Shown here in pieces: positions 38,001 through 50,728 of a DNA stretch of 64,000 bases (the stretch's first letter is position 1; each line of letters opens with the position of its first letter). The position numbers and the translations under genes are program-made. The stretch covers positions 129,187 to 193,186 of the forward strand of contig CAJJDO010000039.1 in the NCBI GenBank assembly GCA_905183005.1, in the 5' to 3' direction. Under the pieces are notes generated by a model, which was not told the DNA's origin, searched no databases, and was given only the letters and a program-made list of their open reading frames with translations. Origin of the DNA: Paramecium pentaurelia. Its lineage: Eukaryota > Ciliophora > Oligohymenophorea > Peniculida > Parameciidae.

Positions 38001-39581
38001 ATGCTTTTTAGAGTTTCAGGAAGAATTGCATCAAAGGTATGAATTTATATAATTTGACTAGTCCCAATTCAAATTCTCAACTTTGAGAGCCTAATTACAT
38101 GATTTAATTTACAGAGACGATAAGTCTTCTGATCTTTACAAACTTGGTGCAGCTTGTCCCAAATCTGCAGTAGGACAACCAGGTAGTGAGATTAGAGAAT
38201 AGGAAAGAAGATATGAGGTTACAAAACTTTCAAATGGGATCACTGTATTGACAGAGAGTGCTTCATCTCCTTCTAGAGTAGATGTTGGAATTCTTTTGGA
38301 TGTTGGAACAAGAGATGAAACAAATGAAACATCAGGATCCTTATTGTCTATCAAGAATACTTATTATAAGACTGTTTTAAATACAAATGAGACAATCAAT
38401 TAGTAAATAAAAATCTAATATTATTTAGTGGTGTTATTCAATAATCAGGAGGTGAATTTGAAATGGATTATGATTAAGAAAGTGCATACTTCAAAGCTCA
38501 TTGTTTGGCTCATGATGTAGTAGATGTATTCAAAGTCGTATCTGATTGTGCATTAGAGCCAAGATCAGTAGTAGCTGCAAATTCTGCTGTTGAAAAAAAT
38601 TATGGAACACATAATTTGGAAAATATCATTAAAAGTAATTTAATTAAAGATTTAATTTATAGGTGGAGAAGGATTTAATGAAACAATATTTAAGACTGCT
38701 TTTGGTTTGACTGGTTTGGGAATGCCATTAAGAGGATTTAAAACTAATATTGGAAATTTGAGTGCTTATACAATTTAGAAATTTTAATTGGAAAATATCA
38801 ATCCATCTAAAATTATTGTTGCTGGTGCTGGAATCTACAATCATACTGAATTTGTTAGTTTGGTTTAAGATTCTCTTGGATTCATCCCTGCTGGTTAAAC
38901 TTCTAAAGTTAGAACATAAACATAATATGTTGGAGGTGAAGTTAGAAATTTAACTGATGATAATGAAATTGCTATTGCTTTATTATTCCCATCAGCTAAC
39001 TGGACCAATTCATAAGCTGCAGTATTTTAAGTACTCAATGCTCTTTTGGGATTATAAGGAAGTGCTTAATCAAGATTATAAAGAAACAGTATTTATACTT
39101 TTAACTATTATATATAGTCTTAAACAAGAATTCTTATGCTGATGTTGTTGAAAGTTTGAACTTCACTTTTTCTGATGCTGGATTATTTGGAGTTAAAATC
39201 ATTGGATCAGCAGACAAAGGATCTGAATTACTTAGTAGTGTTGTAAATGAATTGAAAAATCTTACAGGACCTATTTCAAATACTGAATTAACAAGAGCTA
39301 AGAATATTTTAAAGACTTAATTGTATTTGGCACTTGAAAGAACATCAGATAGATTAGAAGAAGCAGCTAAAAGCGTATAATTAATAAATAATATATTATA
39401 GTTGAAAGTATTCAATGCAATTAAAATAAATGATTATGCCACTTATATTGACTCAGTTACATCAGATTAAATTAATAAAGCAGTTGCTGATTTATTGAAG
39501 AATAGACCTACTTTAGTTGCTGAAGGAGGATTAGCCAATAGATTACCTACATTCGATTAGGTGTTGAATCAATTAAAGTGA
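38001..39581 (+). CDS. Mitochondrial processing peptidase alpha-like / complex III core-like (M16 family, inactive)
   Basis: 481 residues with introns of 25, 26, 28, 29 and 27 nt that close the frame. The N-terminal presequence is MLFRVSGRIASKSQFKFS. The M16 core has KLSNGITVLTE, VGILLDVGTRDE, GGEFEMDYDQES, LTGLGMPLRGF, SKIIVAGAG and LERTSDRLEEAA. Where an active beta subunit has HXXEH this protein has SGSLLSIKNT, so it lacks the zinc site and should be a non-catalytic partner, either MPP alpha or a cytochrome bc1 core protein. In ciliates the two roles may be combined; the sequence does not separate them. Confidence 0.8.
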
Positions 39582-39841
39582 TTCTATTATCAAATTATAA
39601 AATCTAAAATACATTATAGAAATAATTATTATTTATATATTTATTAGATAAATAGTTTCTTATATTAATATTCTATTCATTTAGAAGGGAAGGTAGCTTC
39701 ATTTCTAAATAAAAAAATTTAAACTTTTAAATAATTTAAAATTATATTCCTAATAAATCCCATTAGGAAAATGTTTAATTAAGTCTCTATTCATATTTTT
39801 CATTTTAATTTTAACAATGTAATAAAAGCATATTTTAAAAA

Positions 39842-40672
39842 ATGAATTAAGAATTATAATAACCATAAGATCAAATCATAGTTTTGATAAATTAACAAAA
39901 GAATCATCCATGGTCTGAAATTTAAATGGCTCATGAGCCTATAACACATTAGAAAAATAAGGAATTTAAAGAGAAGTACTTATCATCTTGTTTTGATGAA
40001 ACTTATAATCTAACAAATTAAGAAATTAAAGAATGGTGGATGTTAAGAGTTGAATTATATCCTTTATATTCTCATAAAGATGAAAATTGTGTGAAAAGAA
40101 TTAAAGGTTTATGGTATCTATTAACAGAAAGTGATTTGGAAGAAATTAGAAATTAAAAATGGACTGAGTTTGGTTTTTAATAGGCTGATCCAACAACAGA
40201 TTTTAGAGGAGGTGGTATATAATCATTAGATGATATTATTAATTTTGTGAGTGATTATAAAGACAATATGGTTAAAGAAATGTGTAAACCATAAAATGAT
40301 TTTTATTTTGCAGCATCTTCAATAAATATCACTTTCTTTATTAAGAGATATTTTCATTTGTAAGAGCAACTTGATGAAAGAGATATTAAGGTATAATTAA
40401 TATTAATTTTATAGGAAATTGCAGATAGAATAGCACTTAAAAATTTTTGCAGATTTCTTGTTAGGGAAGATAATTTTTGGAAAAAATTACATTAATTATT
40501 ACTTTCAGATCTTTTTAATGAATGGATGGCTCTCAAAAAAAGAAGACCAGAAACAACTATAATGGATTATGGTCCTATTTTAGAAAGAATTAAACAAAAA
40601 ACTAAAAGAACATTTACAATTAGATTATTTGGCAATCTAAAATAATTAATTGAGTTTTATCAATCATTATGA
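39842..40672 (+). CDS. ELMO-domain protein
   Basis: 268 residues with one 24-nt intron (about 40391-40414). The ELMO/CED-12 domain is clear from KWTEFGFQQADPTTDFRGGG followed by IQSLDDIINFVSDY. Proteins with only this domain (ELMOD type) act on Arf-family GTPases, often as GAPs, in membrane traffic and cilia. The Arg of DFRG, linked to GAP activity in ELMOD proteins, is present. The C-terminus has LLSDLFNEWMALKKRRPET, also typical. Confidence 0.85.
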
Positions 40673-41011
40673 TTTATATGTCAACCAAAGCATTAAACCA
40701 AACGAAATAAATTTATATTGAAATTATTTTCGAAAGTTCTTACTTTTTCATATAATCATATGGATAAATATATTGATTATTCAATTTCAATTTAATACAT
40801 TTTTTTATTAATATAATACTTAATATATCCATTTAGAAATTTCAATATACAAATTCTATAAAAATCAAGACATTATTCATTCAAAAATAATAAACTCATT
40901 ATATGAATCAGATATTATCTTGATATAATATAAAAAACACAGAATAATTAGTTTTAAATTTTATTAACTCGAGTTTATGAAAAATATATAAAGTTTTAAT
41001 TGTAGTTATAA
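40673..41011. other. Convergent intergenic region
   Basis: About 340 bp, AT-rich, between convergent genes. Nothing supported. Confidence 0.6.
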
Positions 41012-42080
41012 TCAAAATGATTCTTGTTCTTCGTCTTAAAAAATATGAGTCTTGAATTTAGGATTCATACATTAGATTTCTAAAATAGATATAAAAATTA
41101 ACATAATGATATTCCTTCAGTTTTTAGCAATTTAAAATATGGGTGACATAATAATTCTTTTAATTGAAAATGTGAGTTGCTTTTCCAATTCAACAAAGAT
41201 TCTAATAGTGAATTTCCTTCATCTGGTATAAGAGAGAATTAATCATCTTGAAAATTCTATTTTTAGTAGCTATTATATTATTTATAATCCTTACAATTTA
41301 TGCATTATAATTCCGATTTTAAAAATGTCCAGTCTAAACTCATTGTTTTGAATATTAGCATTGTTAGCTTTTCCAAATCCAACCAATTTTAATTTATTGT
41401 CTTCAGTAAACATAATATGTGATTTCTTTATGCTTTTATGAACAATATTCTCCTTATGAAGTAGTGATATACTTTATATCAAATTCTACATTTAAAAAAG
41501 TAATTACATAGAGAAATAACATAATATCATCTTCCATAAATGCCTAATCCTATATTCTTTCTAAATTTTCCATTATTAGATATACACAATTATTTGATGA
41601 AAAACATTCATAAATTTTAGGAGCCAATCCATATTAAGAAGCCTTCTTTATAATTTCGATCTCCTTATGAATCTTTTCTATTCCTATTACACTTTTCTTA
41701 AAGCATTTACAAGAGAACTTTAATTTAGTTTACCTATTGATGAGAGAACAAACCTTTTTATTATACATATAAAATACTTTAGTTGCTTTATTTTTGCCTA
41801 CATTTATCTCACCATTAAAGGAATAGAATATTTAAATCCCTGTGTATGTAATTTCACCTCCAAGATATGATCTAAGCTATTTCATATTTAAACTATCTCC
41901 TTCTACAATTAGATTTTCTAATATGAAACCATTCATTTCATTTTCTCGAAATAACCAAGTTATAATAATCTTCAAAGATAGATCAAATGTGTATGAGGTA
42001 GATTAATTACTAATTGATAAGGATTTATCCTTAACATTTAAATAAAAGGATTCTCTTTCAATAATGCAATTGAATTCCAT
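41012..42080 (-). CDS. Degenerate protein kinase (pseudokinase) with PH-like N-terminus
   Basis: About 335 residues starting MEFNCIIERESFYLN. The N-terminal 110 residues look like the PH-like domain that precedes many Paramecium kinases (family memory). Kinase subdomains are recognisable but eroded. No glycine loop is visible around NGEINVGKNKATKVF. The VAIK-type lysine may be the K in LKFSCKCFKK. The HRD-loop is HKSIKKSHI instead of HRDxxxxN, and the DFG is VGFG. The tail motif LLCHPYFKLL and the end DEEQESF match kinase C-termini. Probably catalytically dead. Short introns near 41265-41290 and 41070-41092 are needed. Confidence 0.7.
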
Positions 42081-42394
42081 TTTTATCTTAAGATCTTAAA
42101 AATAATAAAAAATAAAAAGAAATGTAATTAAATAAATTCATTTTAATTAATAGTATTTTTAATTGCTTACTAATTATTAATAATTTATGTACAAAAGTTG
42201 ATAGATTACATATGAAATTGTAAGTTCTAAGTATTATATATTTCATAATTGTTATTAGTTTTTTGAAGTAGGATAATTTTAAAAGAATTTAGTTGTATAA
42301 AATTAAATTTACAATAATAAGTTCATTAAAAAAAATAAAACTTTCCATCATAGAAATTTTATTTATAAATTATATAATTATATAAAATAATTGG

Positions 42395-44095
42395 ATGTAG
42401 CCAGAGTATTTAAAAACTTTAGAATATTGTTAATAAAAGTATTAGACAATTCTACCTAATCAGGATGTAAAGTTGGTATATTTCTTTATTAAACTAGATG
42501 TGCAAAATCATCAAATTATATAAATTTTTACTTAATATGAAATCTTAGTATAATTGCTGATTTAAAATGCTTTGTTTTGTAAGTCTGAAACTTTTAGATA
42601 AAAAACAATATAGATGTTAGAATAACTTGAAAAGCAAGATCATGCATAATTATATAGTATTGACTTTTCACAATTTAATGAAAATCCTTTCACAATAGAA
42701 GTCTCTCCATTATAAAGTTCTTTTTAATTATCTCTTTTAAAATAGTTTAAAACCATCTTAGAAAATATTAATAAGAATTTCGATGATAAAATACTTATTC
42801 TTAAGAAATACATTCCTATTATTTCAAGTAGTTATCTCTCATAATAATACCAAATTAATAAGGTTATGTGTAAATTCTGATTTGTGGATGAAGATTTATT
42901 ATATTAAGGTTTATAAAAGCATGAAAGTAAGAAATTGGAGGCAATTTAAAAAGAATTTTTGGGAAAAAAAAATTAAATAAATAAAAAATAAGTACAAAAA
43001 CTCAATTTGTAGTAATGCTTAAATAAATTAAATTAAAAAATGGAAATTTATTTAATATGAATATCTAAATCAAAAAGAAATATCATAATTTATCAAAAGA
43101 ATTAAATGGTTCGGATAAGATAAATATCAACTCATTCATAAATTCTTTATAATATCAAGAAGTTCAGATTTTTTAAATAAGTAATAAAATCTTATCATTA
43201 TTTAGTGAATTAAATAAAGCTGAATAATTGTTAAAAAAAATGAAAAAATCACAATATTTCAGAATCATATCCTAGCCATTATGAGTAAATATGGAATGCA
43301 GAAAATATAATTAAAAGTAAATTATTGAATAATTATTAAGCAAATTTAAAAAGAAGAAGAATTACCAACATTTATTAAATATTTTAATTTATCATGTGAG
43401 TATTCTAATAGTTGTTATAAATCAAATGTAGAATTTAGTAGATTAGGAGGATATAATTAATTTTATAACTAATTATAATAAGCAAACTAAATTTAATAAT
43501 AATAACAATAGAAAGTTTAGACTCCCTTTGAAGTTTGAAAAAATTCAATTAGTTCTTTGCCTGAATTAAAAGGCTGAATATAAATTATAGAATCTAATTT
43601 ATTTCTGAAAATCAAAGTAATTGATATTAGATATTTTCAACTTAATATTGGAAATTATTTTTATAATTTAACTAGTATTACTTTATTTCATAGTTTTTTA
43701 TAAACTAACAAAAATATTAAAAATGCTTATCACAAACTAATTTAAGGAATTACTTGCCAAATTTTTAAACATCATTGTGATTCTTTTTACTTTAATTAAT
43801 TATACTTAATCTAACAATTATTTAATATTTATTCATATGGACTGAATTTATTGTATAAATTAAATAAATCTCAATATTTTAATATGATAAGAGATTTAAA
43901 TAATCTTTATATCGAATTAGTATTGATTGTTGATTTAAACAATTTAAAAAATTCTAGATAATCATATAAACCTTAATTTTTGTAGCATTTTATTTATAAA
44001 ATCATCATAAATTATTTAAAGCCACTGGATTTTATAGTGGAAGGTTAAAATATCATAGAACTTATGTTAGAAAAGTAAGTAATTAAAATAATGAT
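42395..44095 (+). pseudogene. Helical-repeat protein gene with unresolved frame breaks
   Basis: The frame begins MQPEYLKTLEYCQQKYQ and continues through HEAT/ARM-like helices (DVKLVYFFIKLDVQNHQIIQ, QLSLLKQFKTILENINKNF). A TGA near 42880 is removed by a 24-nt intron. Later, coding-like stretches continue (TKTQFVVMLKQIKLKNGN, QEVQIFQISNKILSLFSEL, then LPTFIKYFNLSCEYSNSC and LKPLDFIVEGQNIIELMLEK). Joining them requires one-base shifts at A-runs near 42962 and 43231, and two TGAs near 43550-43580 remain. Either the gene is decayed, or the assembly has homopolymer errors, or there are introns I could not place. The general character resembles karyopherin-type proteins, but I do not assign a family. 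Confidence 0.45.
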
Positions 44096-44406
44096 TTGAA
44101 TTCTCCATGAATAAACCATGCAGAAATTGAAAAAATGAGGTATTTTAAATAGAATTTTGAATTTCTAATGCAATTATCTTATAAATTTAATTTTGTATTT
44201 AATTGATGTTTACTTAACAAGGCTATTTTAATTCGAAGTTAGACAGATAATATAATCTAGAACAAATAAGCTAATTAATGAAATTATTATTAAATTAAAG
44301 TGCCAGAGGAATTAATTAGAATTTATAATTGAAAATTATTATAAAGAAAAAATAACCTTAAAAATTTTGGACTTTGATTTTTTTAATTTTTATTAAATAA
44401 TAAAAA

Positions 44407-44760
44407 ATGAGTGATTAAACAAATTTGATTACATACATTGTAAAATTAGAGGCTTCTTATGCAAAATTAAAATAAAAGATGACAAGAGAGAAGAATATGT
44501 TCAAGAGTGTAATTTAAAAGTAAATATTTTATTAATTGAGTTTATCTTAAAATTTAGGTGTCAAATATAATGAATCCTATTTTGATTCCTTGGTTATTTA
44601 AGATTAGGATCCTCTTACTAATTGGAATGTTTTACTCAATAAATAAGATAATGTTATAAAAATAAAGAAAGAAATAGCAAAAAAAGAAACAGTGTAAATT
44701 AAATAAAAGAGAAAAAAAAGAACTAAAGAAGAAATGCATTAATAAATACAATTGTAATGA
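44407..44760 (+). CDS. Short Lys-rich protein, unknown
   Basis: The frame starts MSDQTNLITYIVKLEASYAK and continues after an intron with YNESYFDSLVIQDQDPLTNW and a very basic Lys/Arg/Gln tail ending EEMHQQIQLQ before TGA. The intron between them is uncertain: a 38-nt choice does not keep the frame, whereas a 51-nt one does. Short helical N-terminus plus basic tail suggest a nuclear or nucleic-acid-associated protein, which is guesswork. Confidence 0.4.
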
Positions 44761-45841
44761 ATAATGGATTATTTTAAATATAAATATGTATACTCAATTC
44801 TTATCATTCTTTATTAATTTACAGAAATAATTAATAATAGATGGAGCAATCAAATTATTTATAAAACTTCCATTATATTTAATGATAAGGTAATTAATTT
44901 TTAGATTTAAATACTAAATTAAATATATGAGTAAATTCAATAAATGCTTCTAATAAAATAAATCATAATTTTCTGTATTTTTCTTAAATAGATATACATT
45001 AATTATTTTTAAAAGTGATATATGCTCTAATTTTTGATATTAATATAAATTAAATTAGATTTAGATATTTAAAAGGAAGCAATACTATTAAACTCATTTG
45101 ATATTATTAGGAAAATAAAATATGATTTATAAAAATAGTTCTATTTAGGAATGTCATACTTATTGTATTTTATTTTTTTATTTTTTTATAATTTTGCATT
45201 TATTATATAATTCAACCTTTTGTTAATGTTGACTAAAATTTTTGAAGATGTAATAATTATATAACATTATATAATTTGTATCAAAAGCAAATAAAACTTT
45301 AATTATACTCTATTACTAGATACTTCTTAAAATATTAGATCTTTTAATTTTTGTTGTGGATATCTTAAATGTAAATCATTTATTTTTAATTTAAAAATAA
45401 CTCTTATTTCTTAGAATCTTTGATAATGTATTTCTATAAAGTATCTTATAATTAGTATTTTTATTGAAATGAATTTTAATTTTAAATAATACTTATAATC
45501 TTATAAATATTGGTTTCATTAAATTTTTTTATGAGCAAATTTTAGCATTTTATTAAAAATAACTATTTTATATTAAATTAATTACCAACATTTTTTTGTT
45601 TTATTATAAAAGAACGTTGTTTTTTTTAAATCATTTTTTAATATTACTAAATCCTCTTAGATTCATTAAGGATTATAAATCATACAGCAATAATTTAATT
45701 ATATGAACTTTTATAAAAAAACTTTAACTAACTTTGCTTATTATTCAAAAAAAAAGCTCTAAAATAAAAAAACATTTCAATATCAGTTTAAAAATAATTA
45801 TGAACAATTAATTGAACTTCATTATTAATTATTTTATAAAT
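44761..45841. other. Intergenic, about 1.1 kb, AT-rich
   Basis: Long poly-T and poly-A tracts and TTATAA-type runs. I see no supported gene, RNA or repeat. Confidence 0.55.
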
Positions 45842-48491
45842 ATGATGATATAAGATGAAATGAAAAATGAATTTTTAATTCTTAGTCCTTCTCAAAGTTA
45901 TGATGGAAGTATAATGTAAACAAATTTCTAAAAGCTTAGACTAAACAACAATTAAAAAGAGAATTCTTTTTAAGTTGGTAAAAGGATAAATATGTCTCAT
46001 CCCAGACAACCTTCTTATGAAGTAGAAGAAGATAAAACACCTGCTTTTGAGATGTTTGATTTGAAAGCCAATAAGCAAACTAAAGGAATTACATGGTAGT
46101 TTAGAAATCAAAGAGAATAAATTAGTGCAAAAATCAATAATACAGAAGTGAATACATTTCAATAAAATTAAAAAAAGGTACTTGCATTTATTAATAAATT
46201 AAAATAACACCTTGCACTTAGAAATAAACAATACAAAATTATTAATTCTATGCTTTTTTCACCTCTCAATATTGGAAAAAGAGTATATAAAAATTCTCTA
46301 TAACCTTTATTAAATATTATATGGGATTCAATTATTTTTTTTTTTTGCATTTTACTGTTGATCGTTTCTCCTATAGAATACATATTTTAAGCTAATGGTT
46401 ATGGAAATTATTTATATGCTACATTGATTATTCTAACCATTTTAGATTAGATTTATAAATATATAACATAAATATGTTAGGAGGAATATTTATAATAGAG
46501 TAAATAATTTCTCGAATATATTTTTAAGTCATCAAAAATTTTGATGGATACATCTACCATTGTTTTACTTACAGTACTAATTCTTTCAGATAATGAACTC
46601 ATAAAAACTATTTGTTTACTATTAATTGAACTTATAATTTATAAAAAGATAATTCTAGCTTTTAATAAGAGATTATTTTATGACTTAAGTGATTTAACTA
46701 TTTAGATTATTTAAATTTTATTGACCTGCCATTATTTTACTTGTATAAATTTAAGATAAGAATATATAATAAATTAAGAAGTTAAAGAAGATTAAGAAAT
46801 GTTTGAAGAGTACTTAGTAATATATATAAATTATATTCTTTAATTTGGAAATTTAAAATTTAATGTTGAAATTGATTTAATATAAAATCGGATTTTCAAT
46901 ATTTGTACTACATTTATCCTTCTCTTTTATAAGATTTTAATTTTAAAGTTAATTATTTTAGATTCTCTTGATTTTTATTAAGAATTTAAAAAAATAAAAG
47001 ATTTGAAATTGCTTTAAAGATTCTTGTACAAATAAAATATTTCTTCAACTTTGAAGTTATAAATTTCTTAAAAGTTAGATGAAATATGTTTAAAGGATAA
47101 AAAAATATAAAATATTGAAAATTATTTTGAATAATGTTTAGAAAAAGAATAAATATATTAAGAATTTAAAGAACAACAATTAATAAATTTTGTAAAATAA
47201 TTTTCAATATTTTCAAAATTTTCAAAAGCATCTTTATAATAGATAGCTTAAAATCTTACACCAATTATTCTTAATGTAAATGATAAATTAATATGTAATC
47301 AATATGGTGATTAATATAATATTTATCTTCTAAATTAAGGTAAAGTAGCATATGGTTTAACAGAATCAATACCAGAATATACAAAAATTTTTAGTGGCCA
47401 ATGTTTTGGTTAATATTCGTTTTTTACTGGCTAAGAGAACAAAAATTTAATAACTGGTTTAGATTATTGTCTTCTATATAAATTAAGTAGAGAAAAATTT
47501 CTAAAAATTATATCTTCAAATGTTTAAGATTTGGTATAATTTTTATTAATCATAGGAAATTGCCACATTCATTAAAGATTAAATTCTATTTAATAACAAC
47601 TATTAAATGATAGATTCAGTTTGTTTATATTGTTAAGAGAAGACACATTTAATTGTTAATTGTCCAAAAATACATTTAATAAAAAACAATATTGATTTTT
47701 ATGATAAATATCTTTATTCTGCAAATTAAACTAGAAGTTCATGTAAAATATAAGTAATATTTCCATAGATAATAAAAGAAGAAAAAGAAATCAAGTTAAT
47801 TTTGGAAATCATTTTAAATAATTAAATGAAATACATTCAAATCAAGTTTCAAATGAAGAAATTTCATCTGAATTTAATTAGTTATAATCCAGTATTTTAG
47901 AATCAAATCAAGAAAAAAATGAGTAAAAATATCCAGGAGAATCATAAAATAATTTATTAAATGATCTTAATAATGAAATAATGAAACAGAGTGATTAAAG
48001 GGATTAGTAGTAATAAGAATGTTTTTCACAAAGCTCATCTTAAAAACAATAATAAAAACTCTAATCTAAAAATATTTTTGATTTGAAAATTTCGAATATA
48101 TTGAATAGAGTTCATTCTTTTAAACTATTACCTTCACTCTAAGGCAACCCAAGTCCAATTGTGAAATTATAAACTCCTAGTTTACCTACTGTTACAGAAT
48201 TCTTAAATTTAGTTAGCGAGGTATTTTATCTTTGAAAATATCAAAGAATCCTTGTATGGAGGATATCTATAAAGTTAATTTAGATAGAATGTAAGATTTT
48301 GATACCTATTATCCAGAATTTAATATTAGTATGGTACTTTTTAGGTATATATATATATAATATTAAATAAAAGAATGAAAAGAAATTAAAGAAGAAGTTA
48401 AGAATAAAAAAGTAAATTCACGATTAATTAAAGTGCAGCCATAACAATAGGTAAAATAATATAAAGAAGTGATAAACTTGTCAAAATATGA
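45842..48491 (+). CDS. Cyclic-nucleotide-binding-domain channel-like protein with no recognisable K+ filter
   Basis: 848 residues after introns of 22, 26, 26 and 29 nt. The layout matches ciliate CNG/HCN-type K+ channels: charged N-terminus, S1-S5 hydrophobic segments, post-S6 helices, a cyclic-nucleotide-binding domain (QFSIFSKFSKASLQQIAQNL, then INLNVNDKL-like strands and FGQYSFFTGQ), then CLYCQEKTHLIVNCPKIH and a Gln/Ser-rich tail ending with a DFDTYYPEFNISMVL block. The expected pore TVGYGD is absent; the place reads YLVIYINYILQFGNLKF. The CNBD phosphate cassette also lacks the usual Arg (GQENKNL). The frame is intact, so it is probably a non-conducting or regulatory subunit, or a diverged channel. 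Confidence 0.7.
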
Positions 48492-49189
48492 GAATCAACA
48501 TAAATATATCAAAATAAACTATTAATTAAATTTATTAAAAAGTATTTTAGTATTGTGTAATAACAGAATCATTTTCAAGAATGTGATTAAATTTTTAAAT
48601 GAATTTTTTATAGTCTCTCTTTTTTGTTTTTAAATTAATGATAAGTTTTTGAAATCCCTAAAATGATTAAAATAGCAAAACATTTTCTTATAAACCTATT
48701 ATAGATAACTAAAGAAAGATTAATGTTTATTCAATAAACTCATGATTTTTTCTTAATTTAATGAATATTACAAATAATATATTTTATTTGACTAAAATAG
48801 TTATATTATAAGTTATTCTATAATTTTTTTCAATTTAGCTTAATTAAATAATTGTAATTTTTTGATCTTTTATATCATTAGAAGGAATGTAAACGATAAT
48901 GAACATATGTAACCCAATATTAGCAACATAATTAATTAAAAATTGTCATATAATTGCATATGATAATAAAATTTTATCAAAAAAATTTAGAGAAAAAACC
49001 ATCAATTGTTGTTCCATACTTAAAAAAAGTTTATAAATATTGAAATAAGAATTTATTCATCAATACAATATATTGAACTATAATTATACTGAATTATTTA
49101 TGGCTACATTTAAACTATAATTATTATATTTTGTAAATTTCATTAAATTTTTAGTTACAATCATATTAAAATAAACAAAATTTAGAAAA
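48492..49189. other. Convergent intergenic region, about 700 bp
   Basis: AT-rich with poly-T runs. No feature supported. Confidence 0.6.
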
Positions 49190-50728
49190 TCAATCTTTAT
49201 CATCTTATTTGAATTGACAACTGGATCTTCCTCTTATTGGAATTTCATCTTCAACTTCTTCTTCTTCATATATTATTGGTTTTATTCCAAAACTGTTTCT
49301 ATGTTAATTTGCTCTTACTGGAATTTCATCTTCCACTTCCTCATCATTTATAATTGGTTTTATTCCAAAACTATTTCTAGGTTAAAAGATTTAATCGGTC
49401 TCATTATTATCTTCTTCTTCTGTTTGAATTTGTTCTTTATCCTCTTATTTTTACATTTCTTCTTCCTAAATTCTTTTTGCCCACTATGTTCTTCTTTCTG
49501 ATACCTTTTCTAAAATATTTATAGATTATCTTTCTCTAGTATTATAAGGATCTTCATTCAATAAATATTTTGCTTCTAATATATTTATATCTTAAGCTTA
49601 ATCAAAGTTTAATTAAAAATATTTGACAATTCTAGTAAATACCCATCTATATCCTCTTGGCAATTAAGTTTTTAAACCAAATTAAAATTTTTCAAAATTT
49701 ACATTATTTTTTATGAAATCAGTTATTATTGATTGAAACTAAAATTTTATTTGAAAAATAATACATATTATTTATGAGGTGTTTCCACTTAAGACATTTA
49801 TTCATACATTTTTATAGCTATATTTTATAAATTATTATTCCATTCATATTTTATTAACAATTCAAGTAATATATTCTAAAATTTAATTGTCTCTGGTCTA
49901 TTTATAGTCTATGTTAGTATATGTATGATTTTTAAATCAATTTCTGTTAATCCTTATGGTTTATGTAAGAAATTCATGGTAGATTTACAAAAGTCAAAAT
50001 TTCTATAGAGTAATGATTCCAAATAAATAATTTAGTTATGAAGCCATTCTAAATTTAGCATATTCCATCCCATTAATAATTCAATTGTACATAATTAATG
50101 AAATGTAGGAGGAGATTGATTACAAATAACTCCAAAAATTTCTTAGTGTTGATTCACATATTATTAAAATAAGTCTTAGTATTTAATTATTATTCTAAAT
50201 ACATTCTCATTAATATTGGTTTAATTTAAAAGCATTCCTAACAGATTTTGTTTAAAATTTTCATCTAAATTATTGGATGCCAATATTGTAGAGAATATAT
50301 TTTGAATGGACTCTTAATCAATATATTTAATCCATGAAGAAATCTCTAAAAAGGGTTTGATTTCATTTGATTTTAATAAAATTAGAGGTCTAATCATTTT
50401 TTCAAAGTAGCCACATGAAGTGTCATTTTATGGATAATTGAAGAATGTCAGCAAATATTAAATTGGTTCTCTATCCCATTCAAACATCATTGACAGTAGT
50501 TGTTCATAGCTTCCAAACATTAATTCACTAACAATGAAAGGATATCTAATTAAGGGATTTAAACATACTTTGGATGTAAGTCACTAGGTGTTTCAATAAC
50601 TAATTTCAAAAAATCCAACATATTATTTTTATTTGAATTGAGGCTTGAATAGCATGCGATATTTACAATTCAAAGATCTCCTTTTCTTTTTCATCATAAT
50701 TATCTAAAAGTTCGAATAATGAATTCAT
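49190..50728 (-). CDS. SAPS-like protein (PP6 regulatory subunit type), tentative
   Basis: About 480 residues starting MNSLFELLDNYDEKEKEIF. It is an all-helical protein. YPFIVSELMFGSYEQLLSMM, then QYLLTFFNYP, CGYFEKMIRPLILLKSNEIK, NRPETIKFQNILLELLIKYE and WNNNLQNIAIKMYEQ follow the order of the SAPS domain of PP6/Sit4 regulatory subunits. The C-terminus carries a tandem repeat of about 22 residues (RNSFGIKPIINDEEVEDEIP and a near copy), ending in an acidic tail. Short introns near the start (about 50660 and 50560) are clear; one frame change near 49690 is not resolved. Confidence 0.5.
49205..49385. repeat. In-gene tandem repeat (two units of about 75-80 bp)
   Basis: Two adjacent near-copies encode RNSFGIKPII followed by an acidic stretch and EIP[VI]R at the C-terminus of the minus-strand gene. 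The units differ mainly in the length of the Glu run (NDEEVEDE against YEEEEVEDE). Confidence 0.7.

Noticed and set aside
42783..42980. 65-codon plus-strand ORF as an independent gene
   Set aside because: It overlaps, in another frame, better protein-like reading of the helical-repeat gene (KHESKKLEAIQKEF).
49214..49501. 95-codon hydrophobic plus-strand ORF with repeated WNFIF phrases
   Set aside because: Antisense of the acidic repeat in the SAPS-like gene; Glu codons read backwards give Phe/Leu/Ser.
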